Origin: Pseudoscleropodium purum
Lineage: Eukaryota; Streptophyta; Bryopsida; Hypnales; Brachytheciaceae
Direction: 5' to 3'
Length of the DNA stretch: 64,000 bases
Assembly: GCA_963969395.1 (NCBI GenBank)
Contig: OZ017799.1
Coordinates: 14,324,501-14,388,500, forward strand
Shown here: piece by piece, positions 26,490 through 36,637 of the stretch
Position numbering within the stretch: the first letter of the stretch is position 1
Layout: each line of letters opens with the position of its first letter
Made by a program: the position numbers and the translations under genes
Notes under the pieces: generated by a model
Databases searched by the model: none
What the model was told of the DNA's origin: nothing
The model's input: the letters and a program-made list of their open reading frames with translations, nothing else

Positions 26490-26750
26490 AGGGATTAGTT
26501 TGGAGTCCTGCTCGAAGCTCTTCAAACATGCACCTATTAGACACTTTGACATTTCTTCCCATGTTGACTTTGAAAATTCATATAAAATATAATAATTCTC
26601 CAAATTTTTTTATTTTGTTTTAAGAAATGGTTTGAAGTCCTATTCAAAGCACTTCAAATAGGTACCTATTGAATACATTGACGTTTCTTCCAATGTTGAC
26701 TTTGAAAATTCACAAGCCAAAAAATACAAAAATCCTCCAAATTTTTTAGT
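26490..26750. repeat. Two-copy tandem repeat, ~128-bp unit
   Basis: Two adjacent units share GGAGTCCTGCTCGAAGC/GAAGTCCTATTCAAAGC, ACACTTTGACATTTCTTCC/ACATTGACGTTTCTTCC and ATGTTGACTTTGAAAATTCA. They are diverged and non-coding. Confidence 0.75.
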
Positions 26751-27075
26751 TCTTAATTTTTGGAAATCAATTACAGTAATTTTCATGTGTCTATAAGGGG
26801 CAGAAATAACAACTAATTATGAATTTCGCTCCACCAACACACATTAGCATAAATGAATGCTAATAGTTTGTTTTTTCTTTTCTACCTTAAAATCATAAAG
26901 AAAGGATAATTAGGGTTATCAAAGTTGTACTGAGCCAGTCGAATATACTTGGACCAGATGGACCGTAAGTGTCCGCCACGATCCTCCGACCCAGCGCCTT
27001 GCAAGTTGCAGCGTCCGCGATTTGCTACACGCTTCGTTGACCTTTCACCGCGTGGTCGTCGCACGCCCCCTATCC

Positions 27076-27083
27076 CACGTGTC
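27076..27083 (+). promoter_or_regulatory. G-box/ABRE (CACGTGTC) upstream of the DGAT3-like gene
   Basis: CACGTGTC lies about 360 bp before the DGAT3-like start, with further ACGT cores nearby (AACGTGGA near 27,119 and CACGTTGG near 27,151). In plants such clusters bind bZIP factors and often give ABA or stress response. Function here is inferred. Confidence 0.45.
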
Positions 27084-27437
27084 GTGCCAACTCACCCTCG
27101 ACGGAACGCCTGATGCCAACGTGGACTCACGTTTTTGTCCAGGTGGCTTCCACGTTGGAACATCAGGGGTCGGAGAGAACGTGAACCCGCCCGCGGCACA
27201 CGACAAGCACACATTCAAGTGTGTCGCCGTTCTTCAACACACAGCGTGATCGCTGCCGCCTCCGTGAGCACGCGCCATCGCTCTGTCGAGATCATAGGTC
27301 TGTGGCGATGGGTATTAAGCGTAAGCTTGTAGAGGAAATGATGGTGGCATTGTTTGAAAGAGAGACCGATTTTGTTGAAGGGGTTGTAAGCAATTGTGGT
27401 TTGGAGCTTTTGGTGGAATTTGCAGTTCGTTTGGGCG

Positions 27438-28706
27438 ATGGCGGTCACGATGGCGGCATCGGGGTGCGCCGTAGGGCAATTTCGAGAGAGTTTGGTGGGT
27501 GGTCGAGGAGATGTGGAGATGAGAGGATTGGCGAGGCGAGGGGTGTCCGGTGTGGGATTCGCTGATCGGAGTCATGAGAGTTTCTATGCGTTGCGTGTTC
27601 GTTGCGGGAAGAAGGAGAAGAGCCTGGCTTTGAAGGTGGCGAAGGTGCAGGAGCTTGTCAGATTGCAACGCGATTTGGTTTTGTCGTCGCAACAGAGTGC
27701 TCGTGTGGCGCCTGAGAGCTCGATTCAGATGGGTGTCAGCGATCCTGTGCTGGACCGCATTATGAAGAATCTTCAGGATCTTCAAATGGAAGTGGAGTCG
27801 ATCAATGTGAAGGCGAAGAAGAAAAAGGGGTCGTCGTCGTCGTCGTCCTCTTCTTCTAGCTCGTCATCATCGGAATCTAGCGACTGTGGTACTGGAAAGG
27901 CAGACATGAAATCGGTCATGGGCAAGAAGAAAAAGAACGGCTCATCGTCTTCTTCTTCGAGCTCCTCTTCATCCTCCAGCGAGAGTGACATGGGAAAAGC
28001 TATGGATATGCGAGCACTTCGTAAGAAGAACATCGCGAAGCAAATCAGAACTTCTGCCGCACAATCTGTTGCAGCAGACAAGGCTGTCAGTGCAATTCCA
28101 AGAGCGCCTGTGGAGACTTTTTTCAATGCGGAGGCCCCGGGCGTCGTAATGTCATCAGCACCGGAGCGAATTGCCGCAGGAGTTTCTGTTAGCACGAGCA
28201 GTGAAGACGAGCCTGCTATTGTTGCTCAAATTAGAGCTCTGTGCAGCACAGCGACCGTTTCTTCATCTGCCAACACTAGAGAGATTTACACTCGAGGTCC
28301 TATTCAATTGAAGGAGACACCTAGCGGGAGAGTTATCGTGAATCCCCCCTCTGTCACCGACTCCGTTTCTGAGGATGCCAGTCATGCCAGCACTAGTGGT
28401 AAGATCGAGGTCTGCACAGTAGGCAAATGCAGGAGGGGTGGTTCGCAGCAGATTCTTGCTTCGTTACTAGAGAGCATTCCCGAGTCGTCCAACATTTCCG
28501 TGACATCGTGCAAGTGTATGGGGAAGTGCAAGAGTGCCCCGAATGTACGTGTGAAGAATAGCGATGGGCAAACGCAACTTCTCAACCATGTGGCTGTGGA
28601 CGACGTTAGCACTCTGCTTGAGTTCCACTTCGGCGTGCAGTCGCTGAATAGTGCAATGCCTCCCTTGTTTGCTAGATTAGATTCTGATTTAGCTGCTGCT
28701 GCCTAG
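27438..28706 (+). CDS. DGAT3: DGAT3-like soluble [2Fe-2S] thioredoxin-fold protein, intronless
   Basis: Likely soluble diacylglycerol O-acyltransferase 3, which transfers acyl-CoA to diacylglycerol to make triacylglycerol. The 422-residue frame has a basic N-terminus that may be a transit peptide, then GFADRSHESFY and a Lys-rich helix (~38-85) as in plant DGAT3. Two tracts follow in which KKKK is followed by 13-16 serines (~123-185). The C-terminal thioredoxin-like [2Fe-2S] domain (~320-400) has CTVGKC at 326-331 and CKCMGKC at 358-364, the cluster ligands known for DGAT3. I chose ATG 27438; the frame is open upstream but lacks another ATG. It is somewhat longer than Arabidopsis DGAT3 because of the Ser tracts. 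A general ferredoxin-like protein is the alternative. Confidence 0.75.
   Translation: MAVTMAASGCAVGQFRESLVGGRGDVEMRGLARRGVSGVGFADRSHESFYALRVRCGKKEKSLALKVAKVQELVRLQRDLVLSSQQSARVAPESSIQMGVSDPVLDRIMKNLQDLQMEVESINVKAKKKKGSSSSSSSSSSSSSSESSDCGTGKADMKSVMGKKKKNGSSSSSSSSSSSSSESDMGKAMDMRALRKKNIAKQIRTSAAQSVAADKAVSAIPRAPVETFFNAEAPGVVMSSAPERIAAGVSVSTSSEDEPAIVAQIRALCSTATVSSSANTREIYTRGPIQLKETPSGRVIVNPPSVTDSVSEDASHASTSGKIEVCTVGKCRRGGSQQILASLLESIPESSNISVTSCKCMGKCKSAPNVRVKNSDGQTQLLNHVAVDDVSTLLEFHFGVQSLNSAMPPLFARLDSDLAAAA
27780..28010 (+). repeat. Twin Lys/poly-Ser coding tracts
   Basis: Within the DGAT3-like frame, TCG/TCT/TCC/AGC-rich runs at about 27,829-27,870 and 27,940-27,985 encode serine tracts, each just after a run of four or five lysines. 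Mixed serine codons suggest the protein sequence, not just slippage, is kept. Each tract ends with Ser-Glu, giving CK2-type acidic sites. Confidence 0.75.
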
Positions 28707-29870
28707 GTTTTGGCTTGGTTTTGGTGTTAAGTTTTGCTGTGAAAGGCACGTGGCTCCAGCTTATGTAGATACTAGTTTGGTTAGGAGTGCGGATCAGATT
28801 AGACTCGTCCCGCATCGACAATAGGATGTGAGATGATACCGGTTTGAGTGCAAGCAGAGCGATCCTATACATTCATATCTTCAACTCATTGCTGAAGATT
28901 TTATAACATTTTTCCTTGAACAATGATGAGATCACATCAAGACATATCGTTCCGCGTCTTCTTTGCTTTTGGTTTCCGTCTCTCCAATTGCTTACCAAAG
29001 AAACGCCCGTAGCTTAAGAATCTTGCACATGACGCAACATGCGGAGATGCACAGGACATTGGGTCGAGATTGTCGTAAGAAATACGTAGCTTATGATTAG
29101 TGTCCTCAGGGAAAAACAACCAAGCATTTCAAACAGCATTGATTGCAAACAATTGTGCTGTATCCCTTCCAAGGAAATTTGTAGTACAAATGCATGCCTC
29201 TGGCTGTCACTGCACCACAATGGATGAGCAAGCCTGGTTGCAACTCTTACTAAATAGAAACCCTATAGATTCTTGAATTCCTTACCCCAAAGCAACCTAA
29301 TTGCAACCCTTACTCAAAAGTAGCCCCTGTAGGTTCTTGCAATCCTTATCCAAAAGTATACGGTTTTAGGATTTGGTCTAACATGTACACTTTACGTGCA
29401 TCTACAGAACACTTCAAGATTTCACTTTGAAAATTCATTAAAAAAAATTTTAAAATTATCTACAAGTAAAAAATAACACCTATCGTAGAGGTAATTTTGA
29501 ATCCATCTATGTACCCACTTCAGCGAACGGTTGTCGATATTTCTACTTTCCATACCTGAAGTACAAAAAATCATCCGCTTCAAACATACCAAACAATTAC
29601 GTTAATTCCATTCCATGAATTTGCAATGAAATCCATGTCGTCCTCAATTCGCAGCATAAGTGTACAACGACTGAATAGACATCGTGGGATCACATGAAAT
29701 TTCTTATGAATATGCTGAAAAAATGTTAATATTCTTGCTTCACAATTGTTCCACACCACACGCCCACCAGCTGGGACAGCAACTGTTCCCATCCTGAAGT
29801 AACCTATCATGGACATGCCAACCGTATCATCATAAGCTTGGAGTCCTCTTCAAAGTTGCAAACTTTTGTC
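28707..29870. other. Convergent intergenic region (DGAT3-like / uL29m)
   Basis: It holds the 3' ends of two convergent genes. No further gene is recognised. Short minus-strand frames at 28,937-29,220 and 29,580-29,816 may be the 3' UTR of the uL29m gene. About 29,225-29,360 shows an imperfect duplication around TTGCAACYCTTACT and AGATTCTTG/AGGTTCTTG. Confidence 0.4.
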
Positions 29871-31593
29871 TCACAGATCATTGATCATCTTCCTTAAACT
29901 CTTTCGTCTACTTGGATCTTGCTCCGCTAAAGTCCTCTCAGTCAGTACTTGCTTGATCCGACACATCGTCCTACGTACCTAGATGCCAAGAAAACACTCA
30001 CGGGGTTAATCTCGCGTATCATTCATGTCTGACTCGTAATTGAAAGTTCATCAGAATTACCGGAAAACACAATCTTTCATTTTATTCCATTGTAAACGGC
30101 GTTTTCTCATACAAAGATTGAAAAACATCAACAAAGATACATACAAAGATTGAAAAACAGCCTAGAACATCAACAAATGTTCAAATTACTACTACCTAGA
30201 AATCGACTTTATGTCGTTTTCTGGTAATCCTGATCTTTCGAGGTAATTAAGTAAGATATATCTATCGAGCACACAGCCACTTGGTGATACAAGAATGTAA
30301 GCGCTATGTAGATAGCAGCATTGGTCAAAATGTTTTTCATCTATAACCAAACGGGCCACTTCGCGAAAATAATCCTGCAGAATCAGTACTGTCGCAATAT
30401 ATTAAGATAAGTGGTCCATAAATGACTCCCTTAAGCCTACCTAACTCATCAATGACTGTAATAGATATCTCAAGAAGCATGTCATGCGTTCCTACATAGG
30501 AAACGCTTTTAGAACCTGCTCCATTTAAGGACCTCCTATCTTAATACATCTGCTGAATGGGAGACAGTACAGTATTGAAATTAAATTCCTGCATTGCAAA
30601 ACTGTTTCAGTCTAGACTGCCTGCAGTGATGCATCAGTATCAAATTCAGAAATACGTTTAATAGCATTGTACCAACATGTTTCATAGTTCTGCATTCTGC
30701 ATATTATCAATACTGCGACAAACAAAACTATGGCAGTATTGTAGCAACAGGATATTTAGGATTACTGAATAAATATACGTATAGTCTCATATCAATACTG
30801 AACAGTAACCAAAATTAATAAACATCAGTACTGCCACGACAAGGGGCTTTTTACCAAGGGAAGCTACATAGCGGTCTTGTGGGAGGATGAACTCGCAGCA
30901 TGCACAGCTTGCTCATCACTTCCACAAAGGATTCTCTTTAGCACATCGTCCTCTGTACACGAAATATCATTCCTACTCAAAACTGGGATTGATAGAGCCA
31001 GAAGTAGAACCGTTGCGCAGTCAGGAAACTAGGTTAACCAAATGAATTTAAAATGAACTAAAAACATCACAATATGGTGCGGCATGAATGAATGTACCAC
31101 AAGTTTACCTTGGGAAATCGTTCAGGATTTGGCATCCGCATGTTTTGTGAGAGCAGCATATTCTTCTCCTTCAAACAAACATACCATAATTGATGCAAAT
31201 CCTCCCATGCCTTCTGTCGTAATTCCTCTGCCTTCCAACTACGACCTGCAAGAATGCGTATGTACGTCGTGAGAGATCTTCCCACGTTTTCTCAACCAAG
31301 TGAATTCCACTAGAAACGCATGTTCATCTCCACAGCTTACGAATTCAAAATCGTGAGTCGACGAATCTAAAGCATCAGGACAATGTCATAATATCGAATA
31401 CATTCATAATCCGCTGCATTGTGAAAAAAAGAAAACAGGGGATTCAGTAACAGTTAAGCACTGTACCGTAAGTAATGTTAGAATCCTGATTAGGATCGCG
31501 CCCGGCCTCGAAGAAATCCGCGAGTCCCGTTCTTGTCCTCTGTGCCTGTGTAGCACCGGCCACGAAGGGCCTCCGAAGGATCCTCGCCAACAT
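29871..31593 (-). CDS. Mitochondrial large-subunit ribosomal protein uL29m (L47), three exons
   Basis: Structural protein of the mitochondrial 50S ribosomal subunit near the exit tunnel. Exons on the minus strand: 31593-31467, 31245-31109 and 29978-29871, all GT-AG and in phase, giving 123 residues. The N-terminus ([13 protein letters not shown]) is Arg-rich, as expected of a mitochondrial presequence. The family signatures read in order: [56 protein letters not shown], then [15 protein letters not shown] in exon 3. This matches plant L29-family mitochondrial proteins end to end. Intron 2 is about 1.13 kb and holds a possible alternative last exon (31028-30864). Confidence 0.9.
30380..30845. 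repeat. CAGTA(C/T)TG motif cluster in uL29m intron 2
   Basis: The near-palindromic motif CAGTACTG/CAATACTG/CAGTATTG occurs at about 30,384, 30,565, 30,718, 30,736, 30,803 and 30,828, often followed by a GCRAC-like tail. Spacing is irregular. The same motif cluster resumes upstream of the gene at 31,930-32,310. Confidence 0.6.
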
Positions 31594-31832
31594 GGTGAGA
31601 AACGATCTCTATTCTGCAAATGCGAAACTAAAAAACAAAATCTCTGATTTCACCATAATCTTGTCGAAAGGACCACATCCTCTAAACATCATAAATCCTC
31701 AGATTGGCCTCGAATAATTGACAAACCGAGGATACGTGATCAAAGAAATGACTAACAACATTGGGCGAGAAGCTGAGAGAGCACGAACGGAGTCGGTTGA
31801 GAGAAAATTGGAGCTCCACACCCTAAAACCAA

Positions 31833-31841
31833 AAACCCTAA
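31833..31841 (-). promoter_or_regulatory. Telo-box (AAACCCTAA) upstream of the uL29m gene
   Basis: AAACCCTAA lies about 240 bp upstream of the uL29m ATG, with a second CCCTAAAACC next to it. Telo-boxes are known to be enriched near transcription starts of plant ribosomal-protein genes, which fits the gene assignment. Activity is inferred. Confidence 0.6.
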
Positions 31842-31929
31842 TGGCAGTTCGTGCATCCATATTACGCACAGACATTACGAACTAAACGTTTGTTCAACAG
31901 GAAAGCACCCCCCCACCCCCCACCCCGCA

Positions 31930-32310
31930 TTGCAACAGTATTGCATCAATGTTGATGTACTTTCCCTACTATGCAGTACTAATGCAGTAAACTCTAATCA
32001 ATACTGAAAAATTAAGTAATTTTGCAATATTGATGTAGCACAAATTTTGTAGCTATTCAATTCTAAAAAATTAGTTGATGTTGCAATACTGCGTCAATTA
32101 CAATTGTTGTAGTACTGATGCAATTTTATTTATTTGCGGTATTGATATAGTACAAAAAATATACCTAAACAATATTGGAAAATTTGGTATTATTGCCATA
32201 TTGATTGCAACAATATTCTTAACTAAGAATTGCTTTGAATGTACATTGCAATTATATAATTTAAAATAACAATTTTGCATTGAAACAATATTGGACAAGT
32301 ACTGTAAGAG
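31930..32310. repeat. CAGTA(C/T)TG motif cluster upstream of uL29m
   Basis: About ten copies of CAGTATTG, CAGTACT, CAATATTG, CAATACTG, TAGTACTG and similar lie in under 400 bp, commonly next to GATG(T/C)AGCA or TGCAAC. It looks like a degraded array of 30-55 bp units. A MITE terminus (GGGCATTTAGGGGTT) follows at 32,335-32,349. Confidence 0.6.
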
Positions 32311-32349
32311 AATGGGGGCATGGCACTTTTACTTGGGCATTTAGGGGTT

Positions 32350-33768
32350 ATCAGTTTAATAAAGAGCAATTTGGAATTTAAAATAAGACCAATCATGATA
32401 TGATGTTACTAATGTAATTCCAAAAATCTTGTTGGAACCTCAAAATGTGAAGATTGTGATTGCTCATATCTCACCTTATAGTTATTCATTTTCTTTGTCT
32501 TTTGTAACTCTTTATAAAGATTGTTGGTTGGCATGAAAAAAATGCTACCATTTGAAAAATATTCTATCAAAATTATACTATTAAATTTCTTATTTTATGT
32601 AATCTTGATCAATACACAAAATTTGAATTTTAAGAAAAAATTCATTGTTAGTAAATTGTTTTGAGTATTTTTTATATGTGTTATATAATAATTGATTGAC
32701 AAATATTGGTGATGAATTTTTCAAATTTCAGTGTGGAAAAGTTTAAGAAACATCAAATTGCTAATCTCATTTTTGTAGAAAAATTCACATTACCTAAGAA
32801 AAATTTTCTACTACAAAGGATTCAATGTCAAGGTGTTGACTTTCCAAATTTTATTAAATAGATATTTGTCAATTATCATTCTATTTTACTAATAAATCCT
32901 TGTATTATCACTACTTCTATGCATTTTAGCATAATGGTTCAATTGTTTTGCCATATCCAATTATAATTTTAATAAATTTTTGTACAAATTTTTTATTAGA
33001 TTTTATAGTGGGGTTGCAATATTTCTTAAAGGATACTATGCAATTGAATTTTTTTTAACTTAATCATTCACAATTTAGTGTTCTTTAACTCAATAGACTT
33101 TGGTGACCTTTTGGCATAGTAGAACAACTTTTTTTATAAAAATTTGAACTATGAAAAATTATTAAATTAAATTAAATATCATCTCCAAGAATCCATTAGA
33201 GATTTTGAACCTCTAATCAAAAGTTGTGGGTAAAAGTTAATAGAAGAGTTGAAAAGGATATTTTGGGGATATTTTAAAACATTATCTCTAAATTTTGTCC
33301 ATAACTTTTAATCAAAGTCTCAAAATCTCAAACAAATTTTTGAATATTTTATTTTATTAGTTTTTATGGTTCAAAGTTTTTTGAGAATAGTTGTTCTATT
33401 ATGCCAAAAATCCTCCAAAGTTTGTTGATTTTATGAAGCAAACGAAAAACAAGGCGAAAAACTAGTTAAATAAAATTCTACATCCTATATGAGCATCAAA
33501 TGCTGTAGATGGTGCACTAGTAAGTTAATACTCCTTGGACCTCACTTGCAAGGTCAAAGATTTGAAATTGAAGGTTGACATGGTAGGCTGCTTGCCCAGA
33601 GGGCCCTTGCTTGGTGCTCTGTGTAAACTTTGATGTAGTATTGAATTGATACTAAAACAATATTGTTGAGGGCAACCTTTTTTTCCCAATGTTGCCGTGG
33701 TCCCCTTGAAGCACTCTTCATCCATATTCTCAAGAATCATCCATGAATTTAGAAGTTGCATCAATTTT
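32350..33768. other. No gene recognised
   Basis: AT-rich DNA without coding signal. A 79-codon minus-strand frame at 33,525-33,764 is in a less AT-rich patch but matches nothing recognised. Confidence 0.5.
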
Positions 33769-34409
33769 AACCCCTAAATGCCCAAGGCATGTTTTGAACC
33801 TCTAGAAATTTATTCTAAATTGAAAAAAAAGCCAACATTTTGATAAATTGTATCAATTTTTTTTTAATTGTAACCGTACAAATTCAAACTAAACATGTTA
33901 GAGATCACATAGGAAGAAAAATACAACAATATCACTTATAAGATGGAAGATTATAACATTTGACCATGAAGGTGTTAAAATTATGAAAAAATTTCAATTC
34001 ACTTTTCACAAGTCAAACCTAAAAAGTTGGTGACCAAAAAAATATGAGGTTTAAGGGCCTAACAAGAATAACCCCAATCGATTTATGGCTTCTCAAAATC
34101 TACTCTACAATTTTTTTTAAATGAGTTTTGAATGTGATTTTTTCTTCAAGTCCGAGTGTATTTGAGGCTCATTTACAAGAGCTCTCAACACTACAAAAAG
34201 TCAAGATTGCAATGGGTACCCTTGCACAAAATCTTGAATAGAAAAATCACTATCATTTATTTTTAAGATTGGATTTTTGATGCTGAAGCTAGATTTTAAG
34301 AAAAATCTTTCAAAAATAGAAATTACTAAAAATAGAAATTTGGTTAGGTTTTATTTAACTTCAAAATATTGTCAATACCATATTTTGGTGCTTTAGGCAT
34401 TTAGGGGTT
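33769..34409. mobile_element. MITE with AACCCCTAAATGCC ends, copy A (641 bp)
   Basis: It starts AACCCCTAAATGCCCAAGGC and ends GGCATTTAGGGGTT, an exact inverted repeat over 14 bp. The interior aligns with 49,216-49,871 along its whole length (shared CCAACATTTTGATAA, ACAACAATATCACTTAT, AGGCTCATTT, GTCAAGATTGCAATGGGTAC). No coding frame. Flanks extend the palindrome (TTAACCCC...GGGGTTAA), so a TAA/TTA or TTAA target site is possible but the superfamily is not settled. Confidence 0.75.
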
Positions 34410-34715
34410 AAGGCCCAATTTATACTTGGGGCCGAATCAAAGGCCATCTCGAATTCTCTAAGTTTGAGTAATAGAATTATTCAATTCTTCCAAATCCGGC
34501 CCAAGAGCTTTGTAATAGGGTTAGAGAAGAACTACAACTCATCGTATATGATGTTTTAATTGGCATAGTTTTTGATGCCAATCCCTTGGGCTTCAACGAT
34601 GAAATTGGGACAAGATTTTGGGTGGTTTGAACTCCTATCTTAGGTCCAATCATGATGTTAATCAATGAAAGGTATTATTTGAAACTTTGATCATCTATAA
34701 CTTTTGCATACTTTG

Positions 34716-34938
34716 TCCCAGTTGGAATTGGTGTTATCCAATTTGGATCAATTTGATCCTGCAAGGATGGAGCAGTTGACAAAGCGAAATTCCGAATTGG
34801 AGATGCAGGTGGCCCAACTAAAGGCCAAATTGGAGACAGCCAAGGAGGAGCGGGCACAGTATGAAATCCAAGTGGCAGTGGAGCAGCAAGCGATGCTAGA
34901 CCAAATTGAAGAATTTCGTTTGAAGGCTGAGCATTTTG
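34716..34938 (+). repeat. Left arm of a 223-bp inverted repeat
   Basis: Matches the reverse complement of 36,415-36,637 at roughly 94-95% by eye, from CCCAGTTGGAATTGGTGTTA to AAGGCTGAGC. The arm encodes the coiled coil on both sides. Confidence 0.9.
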
Positions 34939-36400
34939 CAAGAAAGGCTGAGGTTGAGCATGACACCAAATTAGAGCTAGAGAGCTGAGTCAAGGGTATG
35001 GAGCGCGACATGGAGGATTGGAGTGTTAAATTGCAGAAGATTATTGCCAATTCAGAGTCTGAGGCCGAAGAGGAGATTGTTAAACTAGACTAGTCCGAGT
35101 TGGTAGGACTTGAGGCGGAGATGCAGCAGGTGGAGAAGTGGCGTCAAGACTTTCAAGTTGCCACGAGTAAGGGAAACAAGGCGAAGCCCAGTCCAAGTCG
35201 GAAGCGCCAGCGAGTTATGCATGTGGACGATTTGGCAACATTGGCTTTACGGATGCCACCAACTGTCAACTTGGAGTTTGCGTACGCTTGGGAGTGGGAA
35301 GTGTTCTTTCTTCACACAAGGTTGAAATTTTCTGAGAGCTTGTCTAAGACATGTTTCAAAACGATTTGGAACCAAGCGTTGTAGTTGAAGAATGAGAACT
35401 TGTTCTCGGAGATTGTGGCAAGAGGAGAAATTGTACCTAATGACAAGTTGGTTGCACTTGCATTGGTAGGAGATTACGGCGCTAGGAGTTTACTTTTCTA
35501 TTCTGAGTTGGAAGCTACCCTTGCCTAGCGTCAGAGGATGGCTGCCACCTATTCGGAAAAGAAGTGCATTTATGTTGGTTCCAAATTGTTGGATGGTGTG
35601 GCGGGCGCTTGGACAGTAGCAGGTGCATCTCTACATGCTGCGGATTCCGATTGGGTGAAGACTATTGGGGAGTTGGATGAATTGTTCAAGACTTCTGATT
35701 GGATGCACGAGTTGGTGGCAAATGTCCAAGATCAGTGTCTCTAGAGCAGCGTGGTGGATGTGCACTCTACGACGTATGTGTTCAAGTTTAGGAGTGTTTG
35801 TTTGAGATTGGAGATCAAGATGAAGGCAGGTGTTATGAAGAAGGTGCCAATTTGGGATGTGGTTGCGAAGTTGGGTTTTATTCGTCCCCAAGTTGGTAAG
35901 CCTCTCAAGTTGCTCCCGAGTATGTCAGATACTTTGATCACCTAGAAGTTACCGGATTCTTCCGCCTCGGGGGTGCAGGAGCGATTTCTCGGGTGTTATG
36001 AAAGCCTTTTCGACAAACCTTCAGATGTCCCCTTTCCTAGTTGGAGTGCGGTGACTTGGTTGGATTGTGATCATAGTGAGGTGCATCGGGCACCACTTGT
36101 GGCTTTGGACAAATTGGATCATATGGAGAGGGCGTCCAAAGTGAGTGAGCCACCCCAAATCGATTGTTTCTGACCCACGGTTTTGTCCTTGTCCACGGTG
36201 TTATTTTTGGAGGACAGATGCCAAGTTGGATTCGTTGTGGTATAACTGGCCAATTATTCCAAGGAAGTTTACAACCTATTTGGAGTGTGTGGATTCTTAT
36301 TCGCAGTTTGCTATGGAGCATAGAGGTCACAAGGATACGGTTTGTTTTTGTGATAGTGTCTTTGCATCTATTTTGGCAAGTTGGTGTAGGTAGTACCAAT
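34716..36400 (+). pseudogene. Decayed retroelement ORF, coiled-coil to C-terminal part
   Basis: One frame runs from 34,716 to about 36,170 and is broken only by stops: TGA 34986, TAG 35091, 35382, 35526, 35742, 35943 and TGA 36171, all in the same frame; a frameshift near 36,150 follows. It begins with a heptad-rich coiled coil (LTKRNSELEMQVAQLKAK), then a Lys/Arg patch (KPSPSRKRQR) and a region ending in a Cys-X-Cys-rich segment (FCPCPRCYFW). I do not recognise the protein. The repeat context suggests an accessory ORF of a plant retroelement. The coiled-coil part recurs inverted at 36,415. Confidence 0.6.
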
Positions 36401-36414
36401 TTGTGGTCGTCCTT

Positions 36415-36637
36415 CAAAACGCTCAGCCTTCAAACAAAATTCTTCAATTTGGTCCAGCATTGCTTGTTGTTCCATTGCCACTTGGATTTCATACTGCACC
36501 CGCTCTTCCTTGGCTGTCTCCAATTCGGCCTTTAGTTGGGCCACCTGCATCTCTAATTCGGAATTTCGCTTTGTCAACTGCTCCATCCTCGCAGGATCAA
36601 ATTGATCCAAATTAGATAACACCAATTCCAACTGGGA
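36415..36637 (-). repeat. Right arm of a 223-bp inverted repeat
   Basis: Reverse complement of 34,716-34,938. The 1.48-kb spacer between the arms carries the C-terminal part of the plus-strand pseudogene. Confidence 0.9.

Noticed and set aside
27782..28195. Open frame of 137 codons opposite the DGAT3-like gene, rich in Asp/Glu/Phe
   Set aside because: It is the antisense reading of the Ser/Lys tracts.
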